Shown here piece by piece: positions 8,464 through 16,349 of a DNA stretch of 64,000 nt. How positions within the stretch are numbered: the stretch's first letter is position 1; the number at the start of each line of letters is the position of its first letter. The notes under the pieces are model-generated. The model was not told where the DNA came from. It saw nothing but the letters and a program-made list of their open reading frames with translations, and did not search any database. The stretch is taken from positions 4,712,001 to 4,776,000 of the forward strand of contig NZ_CP077290.1 of the NCBI RefSeq assembly GCF_019047785.1, written 5' to 3'. This DNA comes from Enterobacter cancerogenus (lineage in GTDB: Bacteria > Pseudomonadota > Gammaproteobacteria > Enterobacterales > Enterobacteriaceae). A program made the position numbers and the translations under genes.

Positions 8464-9453
8464 GTGGTCTGGAAAAATCCCTGGTATGACCCCTCCCTGA
8501 AACACCACACGCCGGATGGTTTTCGCAATACCCATTCCACAGGACATCAGCCCGGCGATGTCGATCGCTGGCAGAAAGAGCGTAAAGCCGCTGGCCTGCC
8601 GAAGCCCCCGTCTTCTGGATACGACGCCTTTATCCAGACCTGGTGGCAGCCTGTTGAACTCAACGCACGCCCGGAGGATGGGGCATGGTGGCTTGGGCAT
8701 GCCAGCGTGTTATTGCGCATGGACGGCAAGTACCTCCTGACCGATCCGGTTTTTTCCCATCGCGCATCACCCGTGCCCTTTCTTGGACCACAGCGAAAAA
8801 CCCCGCCCGCTATCACCGTCGAAAGCCTTCCGACACTGGATGCGTTGCTGATTTCCCATAATCATTATGATCATCTTGATGCCGCAACGGTGCGAAAGCT
8901 CTTGCGGCGCTTTCCGGGCCTGATCGTATTTGTCCCTCTGGGCCTGGGGGACTGGTTCCTCAGGCGGGGGGCAAAAAATGTGGTTGAACTCGACTGGTGG
9001 CAGAACGCCAACTGGCAGGGAATAACCCTGACCGCCGTACCGGCGCAGCACTGGAGCATGCGCACGCCGTGGAATCGTAATCGTTCATTATGGTGCGGCT
9101 GGGTTGTCGAGGGGCGACAGCATCGGTTCTGGTTTAGCGGGGATACCGGGTATTCGCCGGAACTGCTGTTAATCCCGGAGCGGCTTGGCGCAATTGATTT
9201 TGCCGCACTGCCGATTGGCGCATATGCACCCGAATGGTTCATGGCAGTGCACCATATGAACCCCCATTCTGCCGTGGCGCTGTGGCAAGGCCTCGGGTGT
9301 CCGACTGCTTTTCCCATTCATTGGGGCGTGTTCGAACTGGCCGATGAATCTCTTGATGAACCCGTGCAGGCGTTACGAAGGGCGCTTGATAATGTAGCAC
9401 CCGTTAATAATTCATTCAGGATACTGAAAATTGGCGAATATTTATCCGTATAA
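8464..9453 (+). CDS. MBL-fold hydrolase, NAPE-PLD/RomA-like
   Basis: Predicted cytoplasmic metallo-beta-lactamase-fold hydrolase, 329 residues. Metal ligands are visible: HNHYDH near residue 139, the AQHWSMRTP segment, GDTGY, HHMNPHS, and a late IHWG. This set is typical of the NAPE-phospholipase-D / RomA branch. Substrate unknown. The start is chosen at GTG 8464 because GGGAGG lies 5 nt before it; the GTG two codons upstream overlaps that site. It sits between yebO and yobF, where E. coli K-12 has no such gene, so it looks like an acquired or lineage-retained addition. Confidence 0.85.
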   Translation: MVWKNPWYDPSLKHHTPDGFRNTHSTGHQPGDVDRWQKERKAAGLPKPPSSGYDAFIQTWWQPVELNARPEDGAWWLGHASVLLRMDGKYLLTDPVFSHRASPVPFLGPQRKTPPAITVESLPTLDALLISHNHYDHLDAATVRKLLRRFPGLIVFVPLGLGDWFLRRGAKNVVELDWWQNANWQGITLTAVPAQHWSMRTPWNRNRSLWCGWVVEGRQHRFWFSGDTGYSPELLLIPERLGAIDFAALPIGAYAPEWFMAVHHMNPHSAVALWQGLGCPTAFPIHWGVFELADESLDEPVQALRRALDNVAPVNNSFRILKIGEYLSV

Positions 9454-9978
9454 AGCGTGCGCCGGTTCGTTATCTATATTCGGTATGGAGCATCGCCCGG
9501 GAATGTTTTAATTATATCGAAACGTTTTGCTTGCCTTCTTTTGATGCAGCGTCATAAATATTTCATTATTTTAGTGCAACGTATTTTTATTAAACGGTGG
9601 TTTTTAATACAGTTTGCCAAAGGCAATTAAAGCTGTTTTTAAAATGTAACTTTTCAGGTACGTTGCAATCATTTCGGCATAACTTTTCACAATATGTTCT
9701 AACTCAATCATTGCAATGAAGAAAAACAGGCTGAAATCTGGACGTATCGAAACGCGTGAACTATGTTAAAAAAGTCTTTGGTTACAGCGGTTGTGAATAC
9801 AACGGCGCGGTAGTATAGGCTGGCAACATTGTCCATAGCCGGACGCATATTTTTGCAGAATGGCCAGGGACAGAGCCAGAATTTGTGCGGCGGATCGAGA
9901 CGCGTTTAAAAATGGCTTGCCATATTAAACGTTGTATGTGATAACACGGTTTGGGTCAAACGAGGTACAGTTCTGTTT
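9454..9978. other. Gene-poor stretch before yobF-cspC
   Basis: 525 nt, visibly more AT-rich than its surroundings, with no convincing long gene. It holds a short hairpin TTGCC/GGCAA near 9618 and a 16-codon open frame 9763-9813 with no ribosome site. A near-perfect dyad lies at 9904-9930 (GTTTAA, ATGGC / GCCAT, TTAAAC). It probably carries the promoter and a long leader for the cold-shock operon. I cannot fix the start point from sequence. Confidence 0.5.
9904..9930 (+). repeat. Inverted repeat upstream of yobF
   Basis: GTTTAA and ATGGC pair with GCCAT and TTAAAC around a 2-nt centre, with small internal bulges. It lies about 49 nt before the yobF ATG. It could be an operator or a leader hairpin. 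Which one cannot be told from sequence. Confidence 0.45.
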
Positions 9979-10095
9979 ATGTGTGGCATTTTCAGTATAG
10001 AAGTCCTGAGTAAACACGTTGTCGTTGAATACCGCTTCTCTGCCGAACCTTATATTAGTGCCTCATGCAGTAATGTCTCAGTTTTATCTAGGTAA
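9979..10095 (+). CDS. yobF: Small protein YobF, shorter C-terminus
   Basis: Heat- and stress-linked small protein of unknown function. In E. coli its mRNA is a target of the OxyS RNA. Residues 1-36 ([15 protein letters not shown]...CSNVSVLS) align well with E. coli YobF, but the frame ends after 38 residues instead of 47. The last nine residues are missing, replaced by Arg and a TAA. It ends 39 nt before cspC and is probably cotranscribed with it. GAGG lies 13 nt before the ATG, a long spacing. Confidence 0.8.
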   Translation: MCGIFSIEVLSKHVVVEYRFSAEPYISASCSNVSVLSR

Positions 10096-10134
10096 TGCCC
10101 GCGGGCAAAGAAAACACTCTAAGGAATTTTGCAA

Positions 10135-10344
10135 ATGGCAAAGATTAAAGGTCAAGTTAAGTGGTTCAACGAGTCTAAAGGTTTTGGTTTCATTACTCCT
10201 GCTGACGGCAGCAAAGACGTGTTCGTACACTTCTCTGCAATCCAGGGTAATGGCTTCAAAACTCTGGCTGAAGGCCAGAACGTTGAGTTCGAAATTCAGG
10301 ACGGCCAGAAAGGCCCAGCTGCAGTTAACGTAACTGCTATCTGA
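10135..10344 (+). CDS. cspC: Cold-shock-like RNA chaperone CspC
   Basis: Single-stranded RNA/DNA-binding protein, constitutively made, that influences RpoS and stress mRNA stability. Its 69 residues appear identical to E. coli CspC. The RNP1 motif KGFGFI and RNP2 motif VFVHF are both present. The start is the ATG at 10135, with TAAGGA upstream. A TTG codon two codons earlier is in frame but not needed. It ends at a strong terminator. Confidence 0.97.
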
Positions 10345-10391
10345 TCGAACCACTGCTGACAGAAGTGCTATCGCGCTTCACCATCAGACAT

Positions 10392-10419
10392 AAAGCCTCG
10401 CACCGTGCGGGGCTTTTTT
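10392..10419 (+). terminator. Terminator of yobF-cspC
   Basis: AAAGCC-CGCAC and GTGCG-GGCTTT form an almost continuous stem followed by a T run, 48 nt after the cspC stop. Confidence 0.88.
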
Positions 10420-10562
10420 ACGCCGTTTCTTTCAGAATATGACTGACGGCGACCTTGTTCGCAACTTGTTGCAAAGCTTCGACATTATTAGCATTGTTTT
10501 TCCCCCTCACGACAAAGTTTTCCCGTTAAATCAGGGCGTTGATTCATTGTCCTGGGGTTCAG

Positions 10563-12281
10563 GTGAAAAAGAAAACCATAATGACCACCGGAAACTTCAC
10601 GCCGGTGCGTTTTGCTCTGCTGTGTCTCGCCATTCTGGGTAGTCTCGTTTTTCTGCTGGGCCGCGTGGCCTGGCTGCAAATTATCAAACCCGATAATCTG
10701 GTTAAGCAGGAAGATATGCGCTCCCTGCGACAGCTCGCGATCGACGCGCCGCGTGGCATGATTGTCGATCGCGAAGGACGGCCCCTTGCCGTGAGCGTGC
10801 CTGTCAGAGCCGTGTGGGCCGATCCGAAAACGGTGCTGGCAAAAGGCGGCGTCGGGTTCGATGAACGCTGGCAGGCGCTGGCGAAAGCGCTGCATCTGTC
10901 TCTCGGGACGCTTGCCTCCCGAATTAACAGCAATCCTCATGGGCGGTTTATCTATCTCGCCCGCCAGGTGGACCCGTCTCAGGCGCAGTGGATCGATAAG
11001 CTCAATTTACCGGGTATTAACCTGCGTGATGAGTCGCGGCGTTTTTATCCCGCCGGGCACGTCGCGGCGAATCTTATCGGTTTTACCAATATTGATGGTC
11101 AGGGTATTGAAGGCGTAGAAAAAAGCTTCAATGCGCAACTGACGGGCAAGCCCGGTGTCCGGCAGGTGCGGGAAGACCGCTACGGCCATGTTATCGAAAA
11201 CCTCACGGAAGTCGCTCCGGTGCCCGCGCATAACATCCAGCTGAGTATCGATGAGCGTTTGCAAACCATCACTGAAGACGCGCTGGACAACGCCGTCGCC
11301 TGGAACAAAGCCGAATCGGGCGCTTCGGTGCTGATTAATATCCAGACCGGCGAAATTCTGGCGATGGCGAATTTCCCGGACTTCAACCCCAACAACCGCG
11401 AGGGGGCGACGCTGAATGATTTCCGCAATCGCGCCATCAGCGACACCTTTGAACCCGGCTCCACCGTCAAGCCGCTGGTGCTCATGACCGCCCTCCAGCA
11501 GGGGCTGGTTCAGCCGGACAGCGTGATCGACACCCATCCCTACACGCTGGACGGTCACCGTATCCGCGACGTGGGTTATTACCCGGAGCTGACCATGACC
11601 GGGATCCTGCAAAAGTCCAGCGATACCGGCGTATCCCGCCTGTCTCTGGCGATGCCCATTCAGCGGTTGCTTGATACCTACAAAAACTTTGGCTTTGGCA
11701 CCAGCACCGGCCTTGGCTTAACCGGCGAGAGTTCCGGCCTTCTGCCAAATCGCAAGTACTGGAGCCAGCTCGATCGCGCGACGTTTGCCTTTGGCTATGG
11801 ACTGATGGTCACGCCGCTGCAGCTGGCCCATGTTTATGCCACTATCGGAAGTTACGGACTTGAACGCCCGCTGTCGATCACCCGCATCGATCCGCCCGTT
11901 ATCGGCAAACGGGTGATGCCGGAAGAGATTGCCCATGAAGTCGAGCATATGATGGAGAGCGTTGCGCTTCCGGGCGGAGGCGGCGTGAAGGCGGCGGTAC
12001 GCGACTACCGCGTGGCGGTGAAAACCGGCACGGCGAAGAAAATTGATGAAAGCGGTAAATATGTCGATAAATACGTTGCCTACACCGCAGGCGTCGCCCC
12101 CGCCAGCAATCCGCGTTTTGCGCTGGTCGTTGTGATTAACGATCCTCAAAATGGGGCTTATTACGGCGGGGCGGTCTCAGCCCCGGTGTTTAGCGAAATC
12201 ATGGGCAATGTCCTGCGCCTCGAAAATGTTAAACCGGATGGCCTGGCGGCAGATTCTGACCATCTGATCGTCATGCGTTAA
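10563..12281 (+). CDS. Second FtsI-type class B PBP (PBP3SAL-like)
   Basis: Peptidoglycan DD-transpeptidase anchored in the inner membrane, a paralogue of the division enzyme FtsI (PBP3). The start GTG at 10563 gives 572 residues. One N-terminal helix (about 16-38) comes first, then the class B dimerisation domain with RGMIVDREGRPLAVSVPV. The transpeptidase domain follows: STVK with Ser300, SSD at 352-354, and KTGT with Lys487. Housekeeping FtsI has SSN, so the Asp is notable. The C-terminus lacks the tail that Prc removes from FtsI. Salmonella carries PBP3SAL in this same place before rlmA, where it works at acidic pH. Orthology is likely; the role here is inferred. Confidence 0.9.
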   Translation: MKKKTIMTTGNFTPVRFALLCLAILGSLVFLLGRVAWLQIIKPDNLVKQEDMRSLRQLAIDAPRGMIVDREGRPLAVSVPVRAVWADPKTVLAKGGVGFDERWQALAKALHLSLGTLASRINSNPHGRFIYLARQVDPSQAQWIDKLNLPGINLRDESRRFYPAGHVAANLIGFTNIDGQGIEGVEKSFNAQLTGKPGVRQVREDRYGHVIENLTEVAPVPAHNIQLSIDERLQTITEDALDNAVAWNKAESGASVLINIQTGEILAMANFPDFNPNNREGATLNDFRNRAISDTFEPGSTVKPLVLMTALQQGLVQPDSVIDTHPYTLDGHRIRDVGYYPELTMTGILQKSSDTGVSRLSLAMPIQRLLDTYKNFGFGTSTGLGLTGESSGLLPNRKYWSQLDRATFAFGYGLMVTPLQLAHVYATIGSYGLERPLSITRIDPPVIGKRVMPEEIAHEVEHMMESVALPGGGGVKAAVRDYRVAVKTGTAKKIDESGKYVDKYVAYTAGVAPASNPRFALVVVINDPQNGAYYGGAVSAPVFSEIMGNVLRLENVKPDGLAADSDHLIVMR

Positions 12282-12350
12282 CCCAGCCGTTTTCTACAAG
12301 GGCGAATAGCGGTACACTTTCGCCCTTTGATGAATGCCCCCGGAGTCACC

Positions 12351-13166
12351 ATGTCTTTCAGCTGTCCCCTTTGCCACGCACCGTTGACACGCTCAGCGAA
12401 AAGTTTTGCCTGTCCGCAGGGACACCAATTTGATATGGCAAAAGAAGGGTATGTGAATCTTCTTCCGGTGCAGCACAAACGCTCCCGCGATCCGGGTGAC
12501 AGCGCGGAGATGATGCAGGCCCGCCGTGCATTCCTTGATGCCGGACACTATCAGCCGCTGCGCGATACCGTTTCACAGCTGCTGGCAGCAAACCTGATGC
12601 AGGGCGCAACGGCTGTGCTGGATATTGGCTGCGGGGAAGGGTATTACACGAGGGCGTTTGCGGACGTAGCTAAGGCAAAAGGGGCAGAAACCTGGGGGCT
12701 GGATGTCTCAAAGGTGGCGATTCGGGCCGCGGCGAAGCGCTATATGGCCGTGACGTTTTGCGTAGCATCAAGCCATCGCCTGCCGTTTGAAAATGCGAGT
12801 ATGGATGCCGTGGTGCGAATCTACGCGCCCTGTAAGGCGGAGGAGCTGGCGCGCGTGGTGAAACCGGGGGGATGGGTGATAACCGTCACGCCTGGCCCGC
12901 GTCATCTCATGGAATTAAAGGGACTCATCTATGACGACGTGCGCCTGCATGCGCCGCACTCGGAACAGCTGGGTGGCTTTACGCTCAAAGACGAGCTCGC
13001 GGTAGCGTATGAGATGAACCTGAACGGGGAAGAGGCTGTGGCGTTACTGCAGATGACGCCGTTTGCCTGGCGAGCAAAGCCGGATGTGTGGGAAAAATTA
13101 GCGCAACAGACGACCTTTTGCTGCCAGACGGATTTCAGTATCCACTGCTGGCAGCGCGAAGATTAA
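12351..13166 (+). CDS. rlmA: 23S rRNA (guanine-N1-)-methyltransferase RlmA
   Basis: Methylates G745 of 23S rRNA at N1. It has 271 residues (E. coli 269). An N-terminal zinc finger comes from CPLC and the later C-x3-H pattern (about 5-30). A class I SAM-binding domain carries [11 protein letters not shown] (about 87-97). The start MSFSCPLCH at 12351 is the family start; an in-frame Met 8 codons upstream is not needed. Its last 4 nt overlap the end of the convergent mntP. Confidence 0.94.
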   Translation: MSFSCPLCHAPLTRSAKSFACPQGHQFDMAKEGYVNLLPVQHKRSRDPGDSAEMMQARRAFLDAGHYQPLRDTVSQLLAANLMQGATAVLDIGCGEGYYTRAFADVAKAKGAETWGLDVSKVAIRAAAKRYMAVTFCVASSHRLPFENASMDAVVRIYAPCKAEELARVVKPGGWVITVTPGPRHLMELKGLIYDDVRLHAPHSEQLGGFTLKDELAVAYEMNLNGEEAVALLQMTPFAWRAKPDVWEKLAQQTTFCCQTDFSIHCWQRED

Positions 13167-13729
13167 CCCGCGAAGTGTGCCCAGAGGATTTGGGCACCAA
13201 TGCCGATCAACACGATCCCGCCCAAAATTTCGGCTCGCTTGCCCAGCAGCGGGCCAATAAACCGACCAACCATCATGCCCAGGGTAGACATAATGAGCGT
13301 CGCACAGCCGATAGCCAGCGCGGTGGCAATGATATTCACCTGCAGGAAGGCCAGACCCACCCCGACCGCCATTGCATCAAGGCTGGTGGCAATCGCGGTG
13401 GTGACTAACAGCCAAAAACCGTGGCGGTGCTGAGGCTCTGCGTCGTCGTCGCTGTTTCCGCGCACGCCTTCGATCACCATGCGTCCACCCAGAAAGACCA
13501 GCAGGACAAAGGCAATCCAGTGGCTCCACTCCAGCACGAACTGGCTGGCAAGCATACCCAGCCCCCAGCCTATTAGCGGCGTGAGCGCTTCGATAGCACC
13601 AAAAATCAGACCCGTGCGCAGTGCTTCAGAGAATTTAGGTTTGTGGAGCGTGGCACCTTTGCTGATGGAAACCGCAAATGCGTCCATAGACATGCCGAAA
13701 GCGAGAAGAATTGTGGCGGAGATATTCAT
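13163..13729 (-). CDS. mntP: Manganese exporter MntP
   Basis: Six-helix inner-membrane Mn2+ efflux pump, 188 residues as in E. coli. Two internally related halves each carry the SMDAFAVS / SLDAMAVG motif with an acidic residue in a membrane helix. The ATG at 13729 is chosen because it matches the family start; upstream in-frame Met codons lie inside the leader. The leader contains a yybP-ykoY riboswitch, so expression should rise with Mn2+ as in E. coli. In K-12 MntR adds a second control. Confidence 0.95.
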   Translation of the reverse strand: MNISATILLAFGMSMDAFAVSISKGATLHKPKFSEALRTGLIFGAIEALTPLIGWGLGMLASQFVLEWSHWIAFVLLVFLGGRMVIEGVRGNSDDDAEPQHRHGFWLLVTTAIATSLDAMAVGVGLAFLQVNIIATALAIGCATLIMSTLGMMVGRFIGPLLGKRAEILGGIVLIGIGAQILWAHFAG

Positions 13730-13794
13730 GACAGCATCCAGACCGGGGATATCCATATGACACATCACTGCCCCCAGTAAACAGCAGTTGATGT

Positions 13795-13920
13795 ATCTAT
13801 GGTCTCGCCTGACCGTGACGCACGTAAACCGTGCTACAAACGATCCGTACGCGCCACGTTTTTCAACGAGTATGTTGACACGTACATTTTCTGAAAACAG
13901 AAAATTAGCTACTCCCCAAC
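13795..13920 (-). promoter_or_regulatory. yybP-ykoY manganese riboswitch of mntP
   Basis: On the minus strand the leader shows the conserved 5' element GGGGAGUAGC (13917-13908), a hairpin UUUUCUGUUUUCAGAAAA, then the CAUACUCG element. Distal arms follow, and the 3' element AGGCGAGACC closes the aptamer (about 13810-13801). Order and sequences match the yybP-ykoY family and its E. coli mntP member. The aptamer ends about 66 nt before the mntP ATG. Confidence 0.9.
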
Positions 13921-14126
13921 GACGGGCGCAACCTTAACATAATTTGAGAATATAAAACAACAACGGCGCGCTATTAATTTATTAACTTGTTGATAACGAT
14001 TTTCATTTAGGTTTATTAGTGAATTTATCGTTAATAAATATAAGGGAAATAACGCGATGAATATAGCTTTGGCTATATTTACGTCCTGAAATAAAGACAG
14101 GATATAGCCATGGCTATATAGATAAC
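13921..14126. other. AT-rich gene-free stretch between mntP and yobD
   Basis: About 200 nt of AT-rich DNA that must hold the mntP promoter at its left side. Near yobD it holds the paired ATATAGC repeats described separately. No open frame with a ribosome site is visible. Confidence 0.6.
14060..14119. repeat. Nested ATATAGC inverted repeats downstream of yobD
   Basis: Two adjacent dyads are seen: AATATAGC-TTTG-GCTATATT at 14060-14079 and the perfect 18-nt palindrome at 14102-14119. The right arm of the first and the left arm of the second can also pair with each other around TCCTG / CAGGA, making one larger, mutually exclusive hairpin. No T run follows on either strand, so it is not an ordinary terminator. 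Confidence 0.6.
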
Positions 14127-14585
14127 TTACTGAGTTTTAAGGAGTAATTGATATATTCTTTCCAGGTCGTCAATATTCTTCACGCGAATAAGCAGGCGGC
14201 GCTGTTCTAATTGCATCACCAGTACGCCGTCTTCGGATAAATTCATCTCTTTAATACGGTTATATTCTATCCATACATTGGCGAAGAAAAAACCACTGCG
14301 TTTGAAGATGATTTTAGGCGTACGGATCCAGAAAAGATAAATGGCCATCAATGCCAGCGCACATAATAACCATGTGGTTAATAATGCACCGTGGCTCATG
14401 ACGTTGTTGTAAATAAGAATGACGATAAGGCCCGCGAAGATAAACGCATCAACGCGTCCACGGCGCAAAAGGGGTAGGGCAAGCAGCGTCTCGCCGTGAC
14501 GGCGAGGCATGATGAATTCGTCATAGATCGCGTAAGCCAGAAGGGCAACAATAAACAAAACCAGTACGATGTCCGTGACAGTCAT
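14127..14585 (-). CDS. yobD: Inner-membrane protein YobD (DUF986)
   Basis: 152 residues, the E. coli length, of unknown function. Three hydrophobic segments (about 5-22, 45-63 and 68-87) are followed by a soluble C-terminal half with [18 protein letters not shown] and a late [17 protein letters not shown]. The ATG at 14585 has GGAGG upstream. It follows the manXYZ terminator in the same direction, so it is expressed separately or by read-through. Confidence 0.88.
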   Translation of the reverse strand: MTVTDIVLVLFIVALLAYAIYDEFIMPRRHGETLLALPLLRRGRVDAFIFAGLIVILIYNNVMSHGALLTTWLLCALALMAIYLFWIRTPKIIFKRSGFFFANVWIEYNRIKEMNLSEDGVLVMQLEQRRLLIRVKNIDDLERIYQLLLKTQ

Positions 14586-14598
14586 TCATCCTCCAGAT

Positions 14599-14627
14599 AA
14601 AAAAAACCGGGGGCAAGCCCCCGGCTT
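14599..14627 (-). terminator. Terminator of manXYZ
   Basis: On the minus strand CCGGGGGC-TT-GCCCCCGG is followed by eight T. It lies 12 nt after the manZ stop and before yobD. Confidence 0.92.
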
Positions 14628-14638
14628 ATAACACGTTC

Positions 14639-15490
14639 TTACAGACCCAGCAGGCCGACCGCGTAGCCCGCGATACCGATGACAAAGAAGCCAACGATGA
14701 TCCACAGCGGGTTAACTTTTTTGCGCAGCAGCCACATACAGGCGAAGGTCAACAGCAGCGGTACCAGGCCCGGCATCAGCTGGTCCAGGATAGTCTGCAC
14801 GGTGGTCACGCGAGTCTGTCCATCCTGGCCGGTGATGGTTGAGACCACCAGCGGGATGTTCACGTGCGTCCATTTGTTAACCAATGCCCCCATGACAAAC
14901 AGGCCGAGAATAGACGCCCCCTCGGTCAGTTTCTGCAGGAAGCCGCCGCCCATGTCCTTCACGATGTCCACACCCTTACGGTAGCCGTAAGCCACACCGT
15001 AGTAACGGGTCAGCAGACGGACGGCATTGAACAGGATGAAGAACAGCAGAGGGCCGAGCAGGCTACCGCTCATCGCGATCCCGGCACCCAGCGCCGCAAA
15101 GACCGGACGCACGGTTCCCCAGAAGATAGGGTCACCCACGCCTGCCAGCGGCCCCATCAGACCAACTTTGATACCGTTGATGGCACCATCGTCAATCTCT
15201 GCGCCGTTTGCACGCTGCTCTTCCATCGCCAGCGTCACGCCCAGTACCGGGGCGGCGACGTAAGGATGGGTGTTGAAGAATTCCAGGTGACGCTTTATCG
15301 CCTGACGGCGCGCTTCGTTGTTTTCAGGGTAGAGGCGTTTGATCGCCGGTACCATGGAGAAGCAGAAGCCCAGCGCCTGCATACGTTCGAAGTTCCATGA
15401 ACCCTGAAACAGGTTAGAACGGATGAACACGCCACGAATATCACCCGGAGTCAGTTTCTTCTCAGGGGTAGTTTTTGTCATATCAACCAT
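14639..15490 (-). CDS. manZ: Mannose PTS permease component IID
   Basis: Membrane subunit IID of the mannose-family phosphotransferase system, which together with IIC forms the channel for mannose, glucose, glucosamine and other hexoses. It has 283 residues, as in E. coli. The soluble N-terminal part carries RSNLFQGSWNFERMQALG, then the signature GLMGPLAGVGDPIFWGT and C-terminal hydrophobic segments. The ATG at 15490 is preferred over a GTG three codons upstream because AGGTGA sits 6 nt before it. Third gene of manXYZ. Confidence 0.95.
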   Translation of the reverse strand: MVDMTKTTPEKKLTPGDIRGVFIRSNLFQGSWNFERMQALGFCFSMVPAIKRLYPENNEARRQAIKRHLEFFNTHPYVAAPVLGVTLAMEEQRANGAEIDDGAINGIKVGLMGPLAGVGDPIFWGTVRPVFAALGAGIAMSGSLLGPLLFFILFNAVRLLTRYYGVAYGYRKGVDIVKDMGGGFLQKLTEGASILGLFVMGALVNKWTHVNIPLVVSTITGQDGQTRVTTVQTILDQLMPGLVPLLLTFACMWLLRKKVNPLWIIVGFFVIGIAGYAVGLLGL

Positions 15491-15502
15491 GTCGCTCACC
15501 TG

Positions 15503-16303
15503 CTAGTCCAGTTCGTTATCGAGATCGTTATTACCAGCGGCCTGCACCGGCGCACCCGCAACGCGGTTATATTTCGGGCTCAGCTGGATATAGAGAATCG
15601 CCATGACGGCACCAATCACACCCAGTGCAACCAGGTTGAAGTTGGTGAAGGCCGCAGTCACGAAGCCGAGGTAGAAGAACGGCATCAGGTAGCCCGCACG
15701 CATCATGTTGATAACCATCGCATAACCGACCACAACGATCATGCCGCCTGCAATGTTCAGACCACCGGTGACCACTTCTGGAATGGCGTTCAGCATGCTC
15801 TGCACTTCGCTGGTACCGACGGAGATAGCAACGATAACCGCCGGGATCGCGATACGCATCGCCTGCAGGAACAGGGACGAAACGTGGATCCAGGAGAGCG
15901 CCGTCAGGTTGCCATTATCCGCCGCCTTATCCGCTGCGTGCTGGAAGGCCACGGTGATAGTACGAACGATGATGGTCAGTACCTGGCCTGCTGCTGCCAG
16001 TGGGATCGCCAGGGCAATACCCGCACCGATGCTCTGATGACCGGCAATAACCAGAACGGTTGAGATGATAGAGGCCAGCGCGGCATCAGGCGCAACGGCG
16101 GCACCGATGTTCATCCAGCCGAGGGCGATCATCTCCAGGGTACCCCCGATGATGATACCGGTTTTCATATCACCGAGAACGGCACCAATCAGCGTACAGG
16201 CCACCAAAGGGCGGTGGAACTGAAATTCATCAAGTACGGATTCCATACCCGCAATACATGCGACGACGAACACCAGCACAATCTGAAGAGTGGTAATCTC
16301 CAT
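15503..16303 (-). CDS. manY: Mannose PTS permease component IIC
   Basis: Inner-membrane subunit IIC that binds and moves the sugar; also a receptor for some bacteriocins and for phage lambda DNA entry in E. coli. 266 residues, mostly hydrophobic helices, with the motif GAVLGDMKTGIIIGGTLEMIALGWMNIGAAVAPD compressed around residue 40-75. GGAGA lies before the ATG at 16303. It is 12 nt ahead of manZ, so the two are translationally close. Confidence 0.95.
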   Translation of the reverse strand: MEITTLQIVLVFVVACIAGMESVLDEFQFHRPLVACTLIGAVLGDMKTGIIIGGTLEMIALGWMNIGAAVAPDAALASIISTVLVIAGHQSIGAGIALAIPLAAAGQVLTIIVRTITVAFQHAADKAADNGNLTALSWIHVSSLFLQAMRIAIPAVIVAISVGTSEVQSMLNAIPEVVTGGLNIAGGMIVVVGYAMVINMMRAGYLMPFFYLGFVTAAFTNFNLVALGVIGAVMAILYIQLSPKYNRVAGAPVQAAGNNDLDNELD

Positions 16304-16349
16304 TGTACTTCTCCTATTACATAAGCTTTATGTGAAAAACCGGCGCGGG

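Noticed and set aside
9763..9813. 16-codon open frame upstream of yobF
   Set aside because: Starts with ATG and Lys codons but lacks a ribosome site; too short to support as a gene without expression data.
9917..9944. TTGCCA-N16-TGATAA as promoter of yobF-cspC
   Set aside because: The -35 is good but the -10 agrees poorly with TATAAT; not strong enough to list.
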